64,000 bases of DNA from Siphonodentalium dalli (lineage: Eukaryota > Mollusca > Scaphopoda > Gadilida > Siphonodentaliidae): assembly GCA_032622095.1 (NCBI GenBank), contig CP136069.1, positions 40,524,194-40,588,193 of the forward strand, read 5' to 3'. The notes below the pieces were generated by a model. It was given only the letters and a program-made list of their open reading frames with translations. It searched no databases and was not told the DNA's origin. Shown one piece after another: positions 28,001 through 43,000 of the stretch (the stretch's first letter is position 1; every line of letters begins with the position of its first letter). The translations under genes were made by a program, and so were the position numbers.

Positions 28001-31000
28001 ACCTTGACCTTCAATGTGGTCAATCAAAGGTCAAATCTGGTAAAACGGATGGATTTCGACGAAATTTGATACCTATGGGTACTTTTGTCGGGGGAGTGTT
28101 TTGGACGGGTAAAATCATGGCTCCGACCTTACCTTGATCTTCAAAATTGTTAATTAAAGGTCAAGTGGGGTAAAACGGACGGATTTCGACGAAATTTGAT
28201 ACCTAGTGGTACTTTTTTACGGGTGGGGGTGTTTTGGACGGGTCAAATCATGACCCTGACCTGACCTTGACTTTCGAAATAGTCAATTGAAGGTCAAATC
28301 GCGCCTTTCGCCGGAAATCAGATGGGAAACATCCCGGACGAAGTCGGGCCCATCAGCTTGTGTAATAAAGAAGACAGTTTGAAGAAAGTAATGTATAACA
28401 CGAGAAACGGGAAAACTTGAAATATAGAAGTATGCAAATTTCCGACATAAAATTTGAAAGCTAGTTTATAGAATAATTGTATTATAATTTATATTTATGG
28501 CTAATAATATGATCTTGGTGGCGTTACCATTTCTGACTATGGTTTTCTTGTTCTCACTTTGCCGACGAGCCTGCAAAAATATCGCCGGCAAGGTGTGATC
28601 GTCGCGCCTATAGTCTGTATTAATTAAATAACAGTTTTCCCGGCTCCCGTTTGCAATGTTGTTTTAGCATGCCGCTAAACGAGTTTCACATGAGTCGTCA
28701 TCAGATGAGCGATTCTCATGTTCACTCAGTGAAATAGTAGTAATCTTTTATTCGTATTGAGCGATCGTATTGAGCTATAAAAACCCCATGTCTCTCCAAA
28801 GTTGATCATATTCAATGTTCTATCTTCATCATGGCAAGTTCTCAAGTAAATGTATTCTTCATCGCTAACAATTAAGGAGGCAAACACCTGGTCTTCAACG
28901 ACTTCAAATTCCGCATCAAGTTACGTCGATCCGAGAATGTCCACTGGGTGTGTTGTAAGAATGGATGTGGTGCCACCATCAACACAAAGAACGAGATAGT
29001 TAGTTCTTCAATGAGTCAACACAACCATCTAGCCGATTCTGACCAGGTACGACACATGCATTTTCTTATTTCAAATTCTTATAAAGAGCATCCATTCTTC
29101 TCTAAACAAAACGCCAGACAATAAAGAGCGTTCTAATTTATAATAATATTTAACTGATATATCTATATACAAAAAATAGACATCAAATCTAATTTTATTT
29201 CTTTTTAACAGGTTATGGTTGATGCCTTGTATTAGAAGACCATATTAAAAAAGTAAAAGCCTATATACAGAATCGACGATACTTCAACAGACTGGTGGCG
29301 GCAGAGTTCAACCACAGAGAAGAAAATATCGGGCGGTCAACGCGTCTCAGACATTTCAAGAGAATATTCAGGGAAAACGAGATCGACGTTGTAGATTACT
29401 TAGATTCAATCGCTAAATTAGTTCGCCATTGAGCTTTTTGTTAAAGTATTTTTTTATATCCTTGTATGTATTTTATTAATTATTTTGAATCAATAAATAA
29501 ATAAAACATGTCATAGATTATTTCCTGACATCAATATTGAATCAGCACCAAAGGTTCCAAAACCCTCGTTCCCAAATTGACAAATCATTAAAAACCTACA
29601 AAAAGAGAGGACAAACCATTAAAACACCAAAAGAAAAGAGGAATAGACTATAAGCGGCAAATGATTGAAGTAAGGGATTATTGCCACCTCGTGCAGGTAC
29701 CCCCGGAAACAATAGCCGTCGGCAAAGTGAGATGCTCCCGTATAAACACCCCCTAAGACTTATATTTCCTGCGTAATTTGTCGGTGTTATAAGACTCCCA
29801 GTCCAAAGTTCATAAAATTCACAGGTTTTGAAATGGTTAAATATGATCTTTGCGGGTTTAGCCAGAGCGAGATATATGGCATGATCAAACATACCCATTA
29901 ATTTAGCTGTATGCATGCACAGACACATGTACCTACCTCCGTATCCCGTCGCGCAAGCAAATAATACCCAACACACTGCCACGCCCCATACCGTTCGACT
30001 CAGAGCGTTGTATAGGGCAGACACTGCGGTGCTAGGGGTGTACGACCCATCATACACCCCGTTAACTCCGTACAACGTCAACAAAGCCAGACCTGCCGAT
30101 GTCATCCAACCAAGTAGCACACATTTCTGAAGAAATGTTGCAACATACTATAGCATATATAACGTTGACCTATATAAATGTACAATAACACAAAATACCA
30201 CTTAAAAGCGACTAGACGTGGGATCTGATTTACCATGATTACTAAATTCAGGAATAGGATACTATATATATGGTAATATTTTAGGTAATAAATGCATTAT
30301 GTTAATACATGATCATAAAATTTATATTCATCCATAAATATTGGCTAAATAAATAATTTAACTATTTCATTTTCACTTATTATTATCACAAATTATTATT
30401 TAAATTTAGATTTACATAAGATTCCAGTGAATAATCAAGCGCTTCCCGGCCATCGGATGTTTCTGTGGGCGATGGAGTGATTTCTCAATGAAATAAATCC
30501 TCTATATGCACTCTATTAATCACCATGCATACTGCACGTCCAGGTTTAGTCCCCTTCTGGGCTGACATGACCGCGGCCATCACGAACTCATACTATGATA
30601 AAATCTCTTATTTTATTTATTTAACCCTTTACCCAACAAACCGGCCAAAAACGGCCAAATAAAGCTGCAACAGCCTAAAATATCTTCGGTCTGTCTCAAT
30701 AAAACCATACAAATATGGATATCATTGGAACCGGCTCATTGGCCACATTGTGATGGTTACAGTTATGCCCTGTGCCAATGCATTCTCTTATATATGCGAG
30801 TCGACCATAGGTCGCCTCGCATATATAAGAGAATGCATTGGCCTAAAAAACATTTCTTACATTCTTTAACAATTTTATAATTTTTAATGTGTTAAGCCAA
30901 TGCATTCTCTTATATATGCGAGGCGACCTATGGTCGAATCGCATAATTAAGAGAATGCATTGGCACAGGGCCGTTCTGTTGGGTAAAGGGTTAAGACTAT

Positions 31001-34000
31001 TGTCGGTCACAATTCATTATTCTGAGAAACCAAACTGTCTATATTCATTTGGAAATTGGCTAGATCAGTTCAGAATGAATTGTAACGGACAAAACTCTTA
31101 AATAAAAATGTTTAATTACGTATATATAATCGTAATGTCAGTGGTCAGATCATGCAGCGTAGCGAGGGGGACTCAGCACGCTCTCTGTCATCACCTTTTC
31201 AACGATGGCAACGCAGTGATATGAAATATAGCTATATATTTTATGTGTCGATACCTAAAAATAAAACACACACCTTCTCTCTACTCCTCATGCAGTACTG
31301 TAGGCTAGCCCAGTGTTCTACCTCAGAATTAACATAAGCTACCTGTATACACGTATTTATAAAAAAAAAGTATCCAGTTTAACACGATGTGACGTCGTTT
31401 CGTGTTATGGTGTGTTTATTGTGATATAAAACGAATGACCCAATTGGCAGTTGGCCAATCAATAAACAGGATTTTGTGCACACATGATATGTAAACAAAT
31501 ACCTTTGATAACTTGACTCGGCACTCAGTTCTGTAGAGAATATATCCTGTCAGCATGCCAACAAGATGAGGACCTATGCGACACCAGGGCTTCACATAAT
31601 ACATGTCGGCCATCCCATGTGTGTCGCTGGATAACAATAATGATTGTATCATTCAATGGGTCAATCGGTCTCTGAACCACAAACTTTTTTTAAACGTTGA
31701 AATTTTGAGTATATTTGAAAATCGTAGCATACATGTATATAATAACGTTTAACGTATGTTACTGTGTTATTGTTATGGAGATGCACTTGGTGGCAAAAGT
31801 AATATGGCTACAGCTACACGAGATCGGTATAGTATACCTTTGAAGCTGTATTATTGTGTTCTATATCGCGTTTCGTTGCAAGACAACGACGTAAAGCGGC
31901 GCGCTCGTTTAAAAAATAAGCAATATGAGTCACTTCACGATTTGTCAGTCTGACTATATGTTAACCAATCATATTTGACGTTTCTTAGATGTCGTTGTTG
32001 GTTAAGCCAAAAAGTAAAAAAAACAACAGAAAATCACCACCTCCGGGTTATTACTTCCACAAACTGTCAATTACCGCACAACATAAGAGCGAAATGAACA
32101 CGATATGCATGAAAGGTGAGTGGTCTACGTCGAAAATAGTACATTCGAACTTGTTTGTCGCCAAATGTAAGCAAAACAGCACTTTGATTGTGAGTTGAAC
32201 TTGAGACTTGACTTTCAATGTTTCAGTTTCACACGTAAATATCACAAAAAAATAACAGGCTGGAATTATTGCATTTACTAAAAATGCAATACCACAGTAA
32301 AGGTTGTGTGGTTGCACATTGACGATACACACGGGGTGCTGATTAGAACTAACCTGGAGGGAATTACGCCCATGTCCCGAGTACCAGAAATGATAGCCGA
32401 AGTCAATGTAGACAGAGCGAGACCGATGGTTATAATCAGATAGCCGATCTTTGGAGAGCTGCGAACAAAAAGAGAATACTAAATGCACTAATCTTTTCTT
32501 TCTTCCTTCTCAAAATTTTAAACACATTATCATACTTTTTGCTCTGTTTCTTCATTTTAGAGAACGGTTAATTTTTCGTAAATATGTTATAAATATGTTA
32601 TCATCAAATTAGAATATCATATCAGTGGCGTCTACATTAATTCACTAAATAATGATTATTTTTCTTTATAATCATCGCGTATGATCATATGCGGCAGTGT
32701 TAATTAAAAATGGCCACCAATATCAGAGAAATATAGGCTTACAACACGATCACTTGATCGAGGCTGGTCACACACACAAACGCGTATATAAATCATTGAT
32801 ATCCACTCCGGTCAAGTGGTCCTGCAAATTTACTTTGATGTTGGTGTGTCCTGCTGATTTTGCTATGATGTTCGTGGGTCGTGTTGATTTAGCTAAGATG
32901 TTGGTGGGGAAAAATGATGCTATTAACACAAAATATACTGTTATATTTCATAAATTGTCATTTTAGAGGTTTGTGGCTAATCAGAACGATTCGAAGAAAA
33001 ACCATTATCCGTATAAAACATTCAAGATAATAATTTTTTAAATATTTTATTTTTTTCGGTATCGGTTGTTGCAAAGCGACCATAATCAAGAAGGCTCATC
33101 TGATAGTTTTTCACCAACTAGAGCAGCCATTATTAAATAGTTCAGATTGTGCGATAACCAAATACCCATTTATCGCCACAAAAACGACACAGACAACTTT
33201 GTAATTATAGTGAACTGGACGTCTTTTCTGAGTTATAGAAACTGTTGAATTTCAAAGTGAGAACTTTGCCATGGCCATCAATGTTGAAATGTGCCAGCTC
33301 TGTTTCTCCTTAATAAGTATATTATACTCACTGGTAGAGCGGCCAAATGATAGCCGGACTGAGTGCGAAGAACTGCATGTTATTAGCCAGATACCACGAC
33401 CACTCCATGCACTGCGGGAGATACACATAAGTAACGATATGACATAGATGATCTACAACTCGTCCCCAGTTGTAGAAACTATTTATTACGTGATCCAAAA
33501 TCTCGATAAAACATACTTAAATCAACAAATGGGAAGCGAAAATAGCATATAAGGCCTGCGATGACGTAATCAAATTTTCTATGCCATGACCATCATTATT
33601 TATTCAACTCCATGCAATAGCCCGATAACATATCAAGTATAAGAATAGTTAAAGTTCGAACATCTCCAGACATCTCCGGTAATTTCGGGTGTTTTTTTGA
33701 AATATGACAATTAAACTATATCATCCCAATGTGGTTCAGTGGTTTATGAACACATTGGATCAGCGGACGCGGCCAACGTACATGTTCCAAAATGTGAAGA
33801 GCACAAGTAATATAACTTGTGTAAATATAACTTCACAATGTGAATTCTCAACAGTCGCCTTTGCGACCCATGCACGTATGGTTTACCGGTATATTACAAG
33901 CACGGGTAGTTGGATCCAAGACCAACATGATCGGAATTATAGACACGAAGTCATCGAAGGACTATCTACATATCTGCTTAATGTAATGCTAAACATGCCA

Positions 34001-37000
34001 ACACGTATAGTCAATTAAATTGGAATGCAGCTACGCGATGAGTCGGTGTGCACATTTACATATATTATACGAAACTTCTAATGTTCGATATTCTCATTTG
34101 AAGACTTTAAACGGACCTCTAAATATGTTAACGTAATTTGGATGGAGGGCTACATTATTATGACAAATACGTAATAGTGTTAGTCTTCCTGCAGTTTTCA
34201 ATTTTCGCGCATAAACGAGACGAATATACTTTTTATTTTAACCATATCAGGAATAAAATAACAAGGAACTCGGATTAATTCGGAACCCCAACTTTTATAA
34301 ATAATCCCAGGGTTTCCACCACGGCCCTTTTTAATGGACACCTATCTTCACGACCGCTACTGCTGAGATTTAACATCTGCCATGGTAGAATCCATGAATC
34401 ACCATCAATTAAACTTTTCTCGACATCTTTTCTGAACTATATGTATTATTGATTTTCAAATGGAGTTAATTTATGAGTCCAAATTAGGTGACATGTTTTT
34501 GAACAGAAACACATATTTCTCAAAGTTAATTTATATTAAGATTTACAGTTGAGTCTTTTGGAAAATCACAAACACTGAAAGCTGATTTTGTTATTTAGAA
34601 CACTAAAACATGGAATTGTCATTCCGGACAATATACGTGTTCAAATTGTACCAAGCTAGCAGTACACGATTTATCGGGTTGTAGGGGGTCTGAAAAATAG
34701 GACAAATACGTATATTCGGGGGGGGGGGGCGCGTAACAGAACAGTCTCAAATTTATTTTCGGTCTGAATTTTTTGTTGTTTAAGAATTTAATTTTCAACT
34801 GTTGAGGCTTTTCCCAAAATTGAGGTGAGTTTGATTAAACTTAATATAATGCATTATATAATACAATAAGTCTGTATTGTAGTTATATAAATTAGCAAGG
34901 ACTGTTAGTGTATATCAGATTATTTTTATATTGGGGATTGTCATGATTGGGTAATATTTCGAGCGACCATGTAACCAGTTATCTCCGTCGGCAAAACAGT
35001 GAACTATCTCGTAAAAAGAAAGTGCTATATGACTGCGTGTTGCGTATAAATAAACCGCCCGTGGGGCGTATTAATATCGTGCAAACATAACTGCATCATC
35101 AATTTGTTTGTTATGATGGGTGTTTATATGCTCAACTGATTATTCCGATATTAAAATAGTTATAAACATCATTGAAATGAACTCGAAATTAGTCAAACTA
35201 AAACCGCGTAGGCAGCTGATTTCAGAAAAAAAATCAACGCTTTTCTGCGGGTTGTGTTGATACAACCATATCACAGATCTCCATAACAAAATTGACCCGA
35301 TGTTATACATGATTTGTCGCTAAAAATTTCATACATATCAGTAATGGTTTCGATGATAGTAATCCGCACGGTCTAATGCTGTATTAGGTCCAACCTTCCG
35401 TAATGTATGACATGAGCTGTGTATACTGACTGAAATAAACTATTCTGATTCTGACTGACATGGATACTCACTGGGTGTGTGAAGGGACAAGCGATATCTA
35501 ACTGCACCGTAGTAATTGTGACTGACAAATGTCACTAAATGTCACCAGAGTAAGGCGGGACAACTATTATGACATCTTTACTGTGGTACGCGTTACACCG
35601 GCCAATAACTTACTCTCAGTTTCAGCTCTCTTTTTTGTTTCCTTGATGTATACTATGTTTATGAATATGTTCGTAATTGAGAACAAAATATTGTTTGCAC
35701 TAGCACATACCGATTCTTTCATATCTTGCATATTGTTTACGAACAACAGGTTATAGAACCAGTTACCACTGCAGAAATCTTTCTCAATTCCCTTTTGTGG
35801 CCAGATTGGACCGCTGTACCAATATCCAAACAGCGGAATGTAGAACATCATCCAGAGGGCGTATGCCGGAGTCATTCTACAACATATAATTTTTGTATTA
35901 ATAGTATAGCCAATAGTTAACATTTCACGGCGGTAGCTTCGTTGTTGAAGCATTACAGACCATGTGCCTACATGGAACCTCGCATATATAATGGAATGCA
36001 CTGGCTTGCAAGGTCAAGGTATATAGTGGGAGACTCGCGTATATAAGAGAATGCATTGGCACAGGGTTTTCAGGAAGCTCCAGTCAACAGTTAAGTTGCA
36101 ACAAGCTTTAACAATTTCTTAACTAAATCAATTCTCATTCAGTTATAGCAAGTATACATTGGAATGGTTTATTATTCGTTTTGGAGGGGTGTTCATGTAA
36201 TACAAGAAGACGACAGAAAGTCGAACTTATAATGAAAGTGCAGATGTATTTCTATTAATTGGTGGGAAATTTTCAGATAATAATTTCAACAAAACTACTT
36301 ACCCCGCAATGGTGCACATGGCTTTCCGCCGAGGTTAATTAATTTTTCGGATGTCGCTTAATTTGCAAGATAATCTGGCCCATCATGCTGACTAAATAAA
36401 ATATGTATCATGCAGATACCCTTCAAATCCTTGTTAATATATACAAACGATTATTCACATTCCATCTAAGATGACAGAGTTACAGGGGTGGGCTTATTTT
36501 ACACTCTGAGGACAATAACTTCGGAAAATGAAAATGTCAGTGACACTCTAGCTGAATTTGAGGAGGGTCCCGAAAGATTTAGTCATGCAAAGAGTAAAAT
36601 CAAATATGACTGCCTGCGGCCATATTTTTCATCGAAAATAGTTCAAATTAAATAGCTCCGACCTAGACTGATCCTAAACATGCCTGCACTTTTTCAAAAC
36701 ATCTCTCTAATATATGTGGGCTGCAGTGTGTGCGGATTAGTTAAAATGTGACATCCAAGATTTTTTTTAACGAATTTCGGAAAATATTTGACGGCTCTCA
36801 TCTAGAGCTGTTCTGAATTCAAAGAAATAAGTCGGTAAACGAGAAGAAAATTAGTTATGAAATAGAACCAACTTCGCTATCGCCAAAACGGCATATGACG
36901 GCATAATGCTCTATGCACCTTACCGGTCATAGCACGAAGGGACGTCACGTATTACCTGAGGTATTTTCTGACATAGAACCAGTGCCATTTGATTTTTCCG

Positions 37001-40000
37001 TCAAGACTTTTCATCTTTCGCAATGTTAAATACGTCACCATCAAACCCCTGAAACGAAACGGGGGAAGAAGCACCGTCAGAATTCTTGAATGAAATATAT
37101 ACATGTAAACATACACTCTTAAACATTTTTTTTTTTTTTAAACCAAATTTGGTTTTGAACTTTGTCCCATATATGTAACCAAATTAGGTTTTGATCAATA
37201 CCATATACCACAGTACCATGTGGTTTTGATCAAAACCAAATGGTATTGAGCACTTGATCAATATATGAAACCAATTTTGGTTTTGATCAAAACCAAATGG
37301 TATTGAGGACTTGATCAATATATGAAACCAATTTTGGTTTTGATCAAAACCAAATGGTATTGAGCACTTGATCAATATATGAAACCAATTTTGGTTTTGA
37401 TCAAAACCAAATGGTATTGAGTACTTGATCAATATATTAAACCAATTTTGGTTTTGATCAAAACCAAATGGTATTGAGCACTTGATCAATATATGAAACC
37501 AATTTTGGTTTTGATCAAAACCAAATGGTATTGAGCAATTGGTTTCATTCAAAACCCAAATTGGTATTGAACTTTTGTCCCATATATGTAACCAAATTAG
37601 GTTTTGATCAAAACCAAATACCAAGCGCCAACTGGTTTTGATCAAAACCCAAACTGGTTTTATATATGAAACCAATTTTGGTTTTGATAAAAACCAATTT
37701 TGGTTTTTACCAAAAAGTTCCTTTTTTGCACAATTTATTGATAAATGTGCCATACAACATACTTATGCAACCTTTAAGGGTACTGTACACTAAATCCACC
37801 CATTTATTGTACCATATCCATACTCAACAAAATATATGCAACACATGAATGAATTTGGTTTTCCAAGTTCTACATGTATAATTATAATGAAAATTAATTT
37901 ATGACCCAAGTCATAAATTGATTATTATTATAATTACCAATCCATTGATATATTAAAGGGCTAATTATAAAAAAGGCTTTAGACAGTCTGAAACAGATGC
38001 CACCAGATTCCATTTCCAGTACAAAAATTCAGCTGATCACTTGCATGCTACAGGCTATCAAATTTCTATATTATGCCTTTCATACCCTCCCACAAACATA
38101 CATGTACATGTATATGGGTTCTTTTTGCCAATTGGTCAAATCTTAAATTATACGAAAACCCATTATTTTTGATGGTTTCTACCATAATAATGTTGGTTGC
38201 CAAGTAAACAGAAAATAAACGGTGACCATGTAATTTTTTTGTTTACGGTTATCACTTATTTACTGTTTACACAGTCCTGAAATTATTATGATTGAAACAG
38301 TTGGTACGCAAACAGTCAAGTGTTTCTCACATAATTTTGTGATTAATTTTTCAAGTGTGCATGCTGGCATAGAACTAAATTCCACAAGATGCTGCAAGAT
38401 GTGGCAAATTACATGTAAAATTTCCTGAAATCACAAACCTCTGAGGACTATTCTACCATTTAAGTGCTGTCAGTAACCTTAAATTGAGGCATGTAATTTG
38501 CCTGCACATGTGAGGACCACCCCATTCATGAATCATATCATAAGCAACCAAAATTAATAGTCGAAGATGAAGTAAATTGTCCAAATGACATAATTGGTTG
38601 CATCAATGTTGAATGAAGTTTTAAGATAAACATCAATGAAGACAGTGAGATTTTGAAAATTAAACTTTAATTCAAACATATCCAGCAGGAATAATTGTCA
38701 TCCTAGCCATTCTTCCACAGCAGTGTATATTCCTGATGTATGTGCACACCTCACCATTGCAACAATTGCAATGAATTAACACTTAATATATAGTTCATCA
38801 CACCCTTCTTATGTTGAACATTCCCAAGAATGACAGCTCATCTGTTTTTACACCTGTCATGCAGTAGAAATTTAAAGATCAGCAAACTCCTTTATATTCG
38901 CATCTGATGAATATAGCAGCACTTGACAGCATAGCATGTTACTAACTTCCCACAGGCTGCACCACACTTGTATATTGTGGTGCAATATTTATGAATGAAA
39001 AGTTGACGAATAACATATTGTATCTGCACAGATAACACACATGCCTCCTCTGTATGCTGTGCACATTCTGGTACTAAAGTTTCCAATGCCAGTGAACGAA
39101 CATACTCTGAAAAGAAATGCATAAAATACTATGTTTAGGAAAAGTCAGATTTAAAGACATATATTGCAGACTTATTTCATTGAATATTAAAAGCATTGTT
39201 AGGACATGGCAAAATATGCCCATGGCAATTCCAACAAAAGGCCTTTAACTCTGGTGAAATTGACGTGCTGAACCAAAACACTATCCCCACCAATAACCTG
39301 ATGTGCTTTTAAAGACAAATTAAAGTGATGTGAAACAATCCAGTGAGGTGTTCCCGGACCTGCTGATGGAATAATAAACAATCATGCCAAAATAATTTAT
39401 CCAAATAGTCAGAAAACAATTTTGTTTTCTGACTATTTGGATAAATTATTTTGGCATGATTGTTTATTATTCCATCAGCAGGTCCGGGAACACATCACTG
39501 GATTGTTTCACATCACTTTAATTTGTCTTTAAAAGCACATCAGGTTATTGGTTATTGACCTGTATTTTGTACATTAAAACACACACATTTCAAATTTCAT
39601 TCAACTCAGTTGAGACTATCTAAAGTTATCATCTGACATCTGGAATCCAAAAGCGAACTAACAGACAGACATGCAGCATAATACATCCCCTTTTTTAAAC
39701 AGGCATATATGGGTGCATATAAACAATCAGTTAGTATCCAAACACTATCCCCACTGGAATTATGTAGCAAAAACCTGAGATTAAGAACTAAAATTCCAAC
39801 CATATCCACTGTAGCATTTCAGAGAATACAACGGTTGAACCACGCACAAATGTAAACATTTACTACTTTATTCAGGGCACCTTATTGAGTATAAACATTA
39901 CTGAAATGATTGTCCCACTACTATTATACTAGTCACTGACTTTAATTGTTGTTTTCTGACTATTTGGATAAATTATTTTGGCATGATTGTTTATTATTCC

Positions 40001-43000
40001 ATTAGCAGGTCCGGGAACACCTCACTGGATTGTTTCACATCACTTTAATTTGTCTTTAAAAGCACATCAGGTTATTGGATATTTACTAGGCCATTTATAA
40101 GGCTATCATGGCTATGGTTTATATAGTGTCATCAGTATTCTGTGAATTAAAGTGCAAAATGACGTGATTATTCACCCCCCCCCCCAATTGCCCCTGTTTT
40201 TTTAATCTACAGGTATTATTTTATTTAGTCTTATTCCATACCATGACACTTAGAAGTACACAATCTGCTAGACATTATTTGTTTGGACTCTTTTCCATAG
40301 GTAGGGAATTTAGACCTAAATTCAACAAACATACAACATAAGGCTTTTTGTTAAAGGTGCACAATCTGATCTGATTGTCCCCGGATCATCCAGTTACAAC
40401 ATGAACAACAACGGAAATTTACACCGAAAGCCAATAGTCATCCAACATTACTTTTCATAATGTTATCTTCCGAAATTGATTTGCGATGACCTTGCGAGAC
40501 CTCTCAATATCTTGTATATCTGCATATTTCTAGAAGAAGTCAGTGGAATGTTTGGTAGGCTGACAAATAATCGAGGTGGATAAAATTAACAGATTTGATA
40601 ACTCAGAGCTTTGAGGGATAGGATCCTCAACTCAAATAAAATATTATTTAAACCCGAAGCTGAAGAAATAGTTATTTAGGGGGCGTCAAATCAGATTATA
40701 TATCTTCTAAGTGATGCGTATTTATATAAAAACTTACATGTACAGTTGTAAATTGAATACATCCAAGTTCCAACTTTGGTCCAGTGTATGTCTTCCAGTC
40801 AATTTACTTCCACAGCAAGACTTCTAGCTGACAGTCCTCTATAAAATATAACATACAGGTCTTATAAATTGATACCAACAAGCCTTTAAATAGTGTGTCT
40901 GTCATTTGCAGAATGAGGTCCCCAGAGAAAGAATTTAGTTATGGTACCCCACATAGTGGGCTAGCATCACCAAATTCACCCTCTGTGAACCTCCTTCTGC
41001 TGAGGTGTAAGCAGCATGAGCTCTCCAGAGGGTGTATTTGGTGATGCTAGCCCACTGTGTGGGGTACCATCACTAAACTCACCCTCTGGGGACATCATTC
41101 TGCAAATGACAGGCACACCATTTCAAGGCTTGGACATGCACTAGTATATGAAATGACATGTACATCTATAGATTTACTTAAAATATCACATATTGTTCTG
41201 GATATAAATCTTTTCAATGTACTGGCCACGACATATAGGGTTTCAAACAAAGAAAACATTATTGCAGGCATGTCATACATGTAGCATGGTTTGATGACAG
41301 GTGAAATACCCATCATGGGTGGGGGTGTTAGTAATCACATTCTTCATGACTTCGGGGCGGGCGGCCTTCATTTAGGTTATAGTTTAGAAATAACATTTAT
41401 CAAATTATGATAATTTCCTCAAGAAGATACTATTATATACATGTAGTATAGCATAATTATTATATGAATGTGATATTATTCACAAAACACGCTTTGTGTC
41501 AGAGAAAATGCAAGTCGGGCAAAAAGAGCAGTGAATTGTTTATAAGCAGAGTCACGATAATGCATCATTTCCTTATATTTGGATTTGTGTTTGGTGCATC
41601 TACAACTTACAACTCACAATACTATCATAGTAAATTCCTTATTTGGTCTGTATTACCATATTTTAGTTAAGAGAGAATCCTAACTGGATAAGGGGGTGAG
41701 CTCGGAAAATAATTCAGGCACGTATGCTGATTTTTACTTTTCGACCCTAGTTGGGACTCACTCATCCCCACATCCAAATTGTTTTTCTGTTTTCGGCAGT
41801 TTTTTCGACCATATTTGGACACCCAACCCCCATTTTATCACTAAAACAGAGATTTGCGAGGGTGGGGGGGAATTCACTGTAAACAGCTGTATATGAATTT
41901 CTGTGCATTCATGGATGTTAACATAACATGTAAATAGGAATGTGTCATTTTGGGGTCATTCGGCTAAAAAAAACATGGCTGCCAGTGGCCATCTTGGATT
42001 TCAAAATTTGCAACAAAATACAACACGATAACTGCCTGCAGCCAGTTTAGCAGTTAGAATTACATTATTTCTCTTATTCTAAGGTGTTTTAAAGGTACTC
42101 AATCCGATCAGACGCTCCTAAATTACTATTTCTTTGGCTTCGGGGTTAAAATATATTTGAATCGTGTCAAGGAACCTACCTGTCAAAGCTCAGCGTGATC
42201 AGATATAGATTTTTCAAGTTAGTTATTTAAATTCTTTCTGGGCCAGAAACTAGAGTTTAAACAGAAAAAATTGAGTGGTAAATTATTACCGCTCGAGTTT
42301 TCTGTTTAAACCAATTAATAACCCTGAAGCCAAAGAAATAGTAATTTAGGAGCGTCTGATCGGATTGAGTACCTTTAAGCCAAATTCATTGCAAAAACAG
42401 TAAAAAAAACATGCAGGGAAAAAAAATTTGAGTTGCGAAAAAAAAAAATTGGTCCCGTCGACCACACATCCACCCCGGCATACGTGCCCTGAAAACACCC
42501 CCCCCCCCACTGGATTGAGAAATATTCAATTCTTTGCAAGAACAATTACATTATTTTTATCTGATGATTTCCCAATCATGAAGTAATGTGGATTAGCTAG
42601 ATTATGAACTGACAGCGGGTTGAGTGGGTCAATTACAATAAAATTTGGTGTGTTTTCAATGCGATTATTGATTGCGCCAATAATTTTATCTTCGCCTTCC
42701 AGCGCAACGGAACATTTTCATTGAACGATCCGATAGTTCCGAGTGTCCATTCGGACGGAAGTAATGTAGTTTTCCATTGATGTTTGTAAATAAATCACTG
42801 TTTAATTGTTATATATTCATCAAGAATTTGCTTGTGAAAAATCATTGTAAATGTGTTAAATATTGATGAATGCGTAGTTCCCAAATTGCAAACTAGAATC
42901 AAGCATGATGTGGTCATTTTTCCAAGAATTCTTTGAGTGCCCTGTAGGCCTATGTATTTAGGGGCTTGTTACATGAGCGGGACAACTCGGTTAGCCGGGA

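Noticed and set aside
32051-32488. 145-codon minus frame as coding
   Set aside because: It overlaps exon h in the wrong frame; the family match and both splice sites are in another frame.
33704-34018. 104-codon plus frame as a gene
   Set aside because: No recognisable domain, no splice or promoter signals, within the length expected by chance in an intron of this composition.
37184-37753. 189-codon minus-strand frame with repeated FGFDQNQNWFHILIK
   Set aside because: A 57-bp minisatellite translated; the unit length is a multiple of three so the frame stays open.
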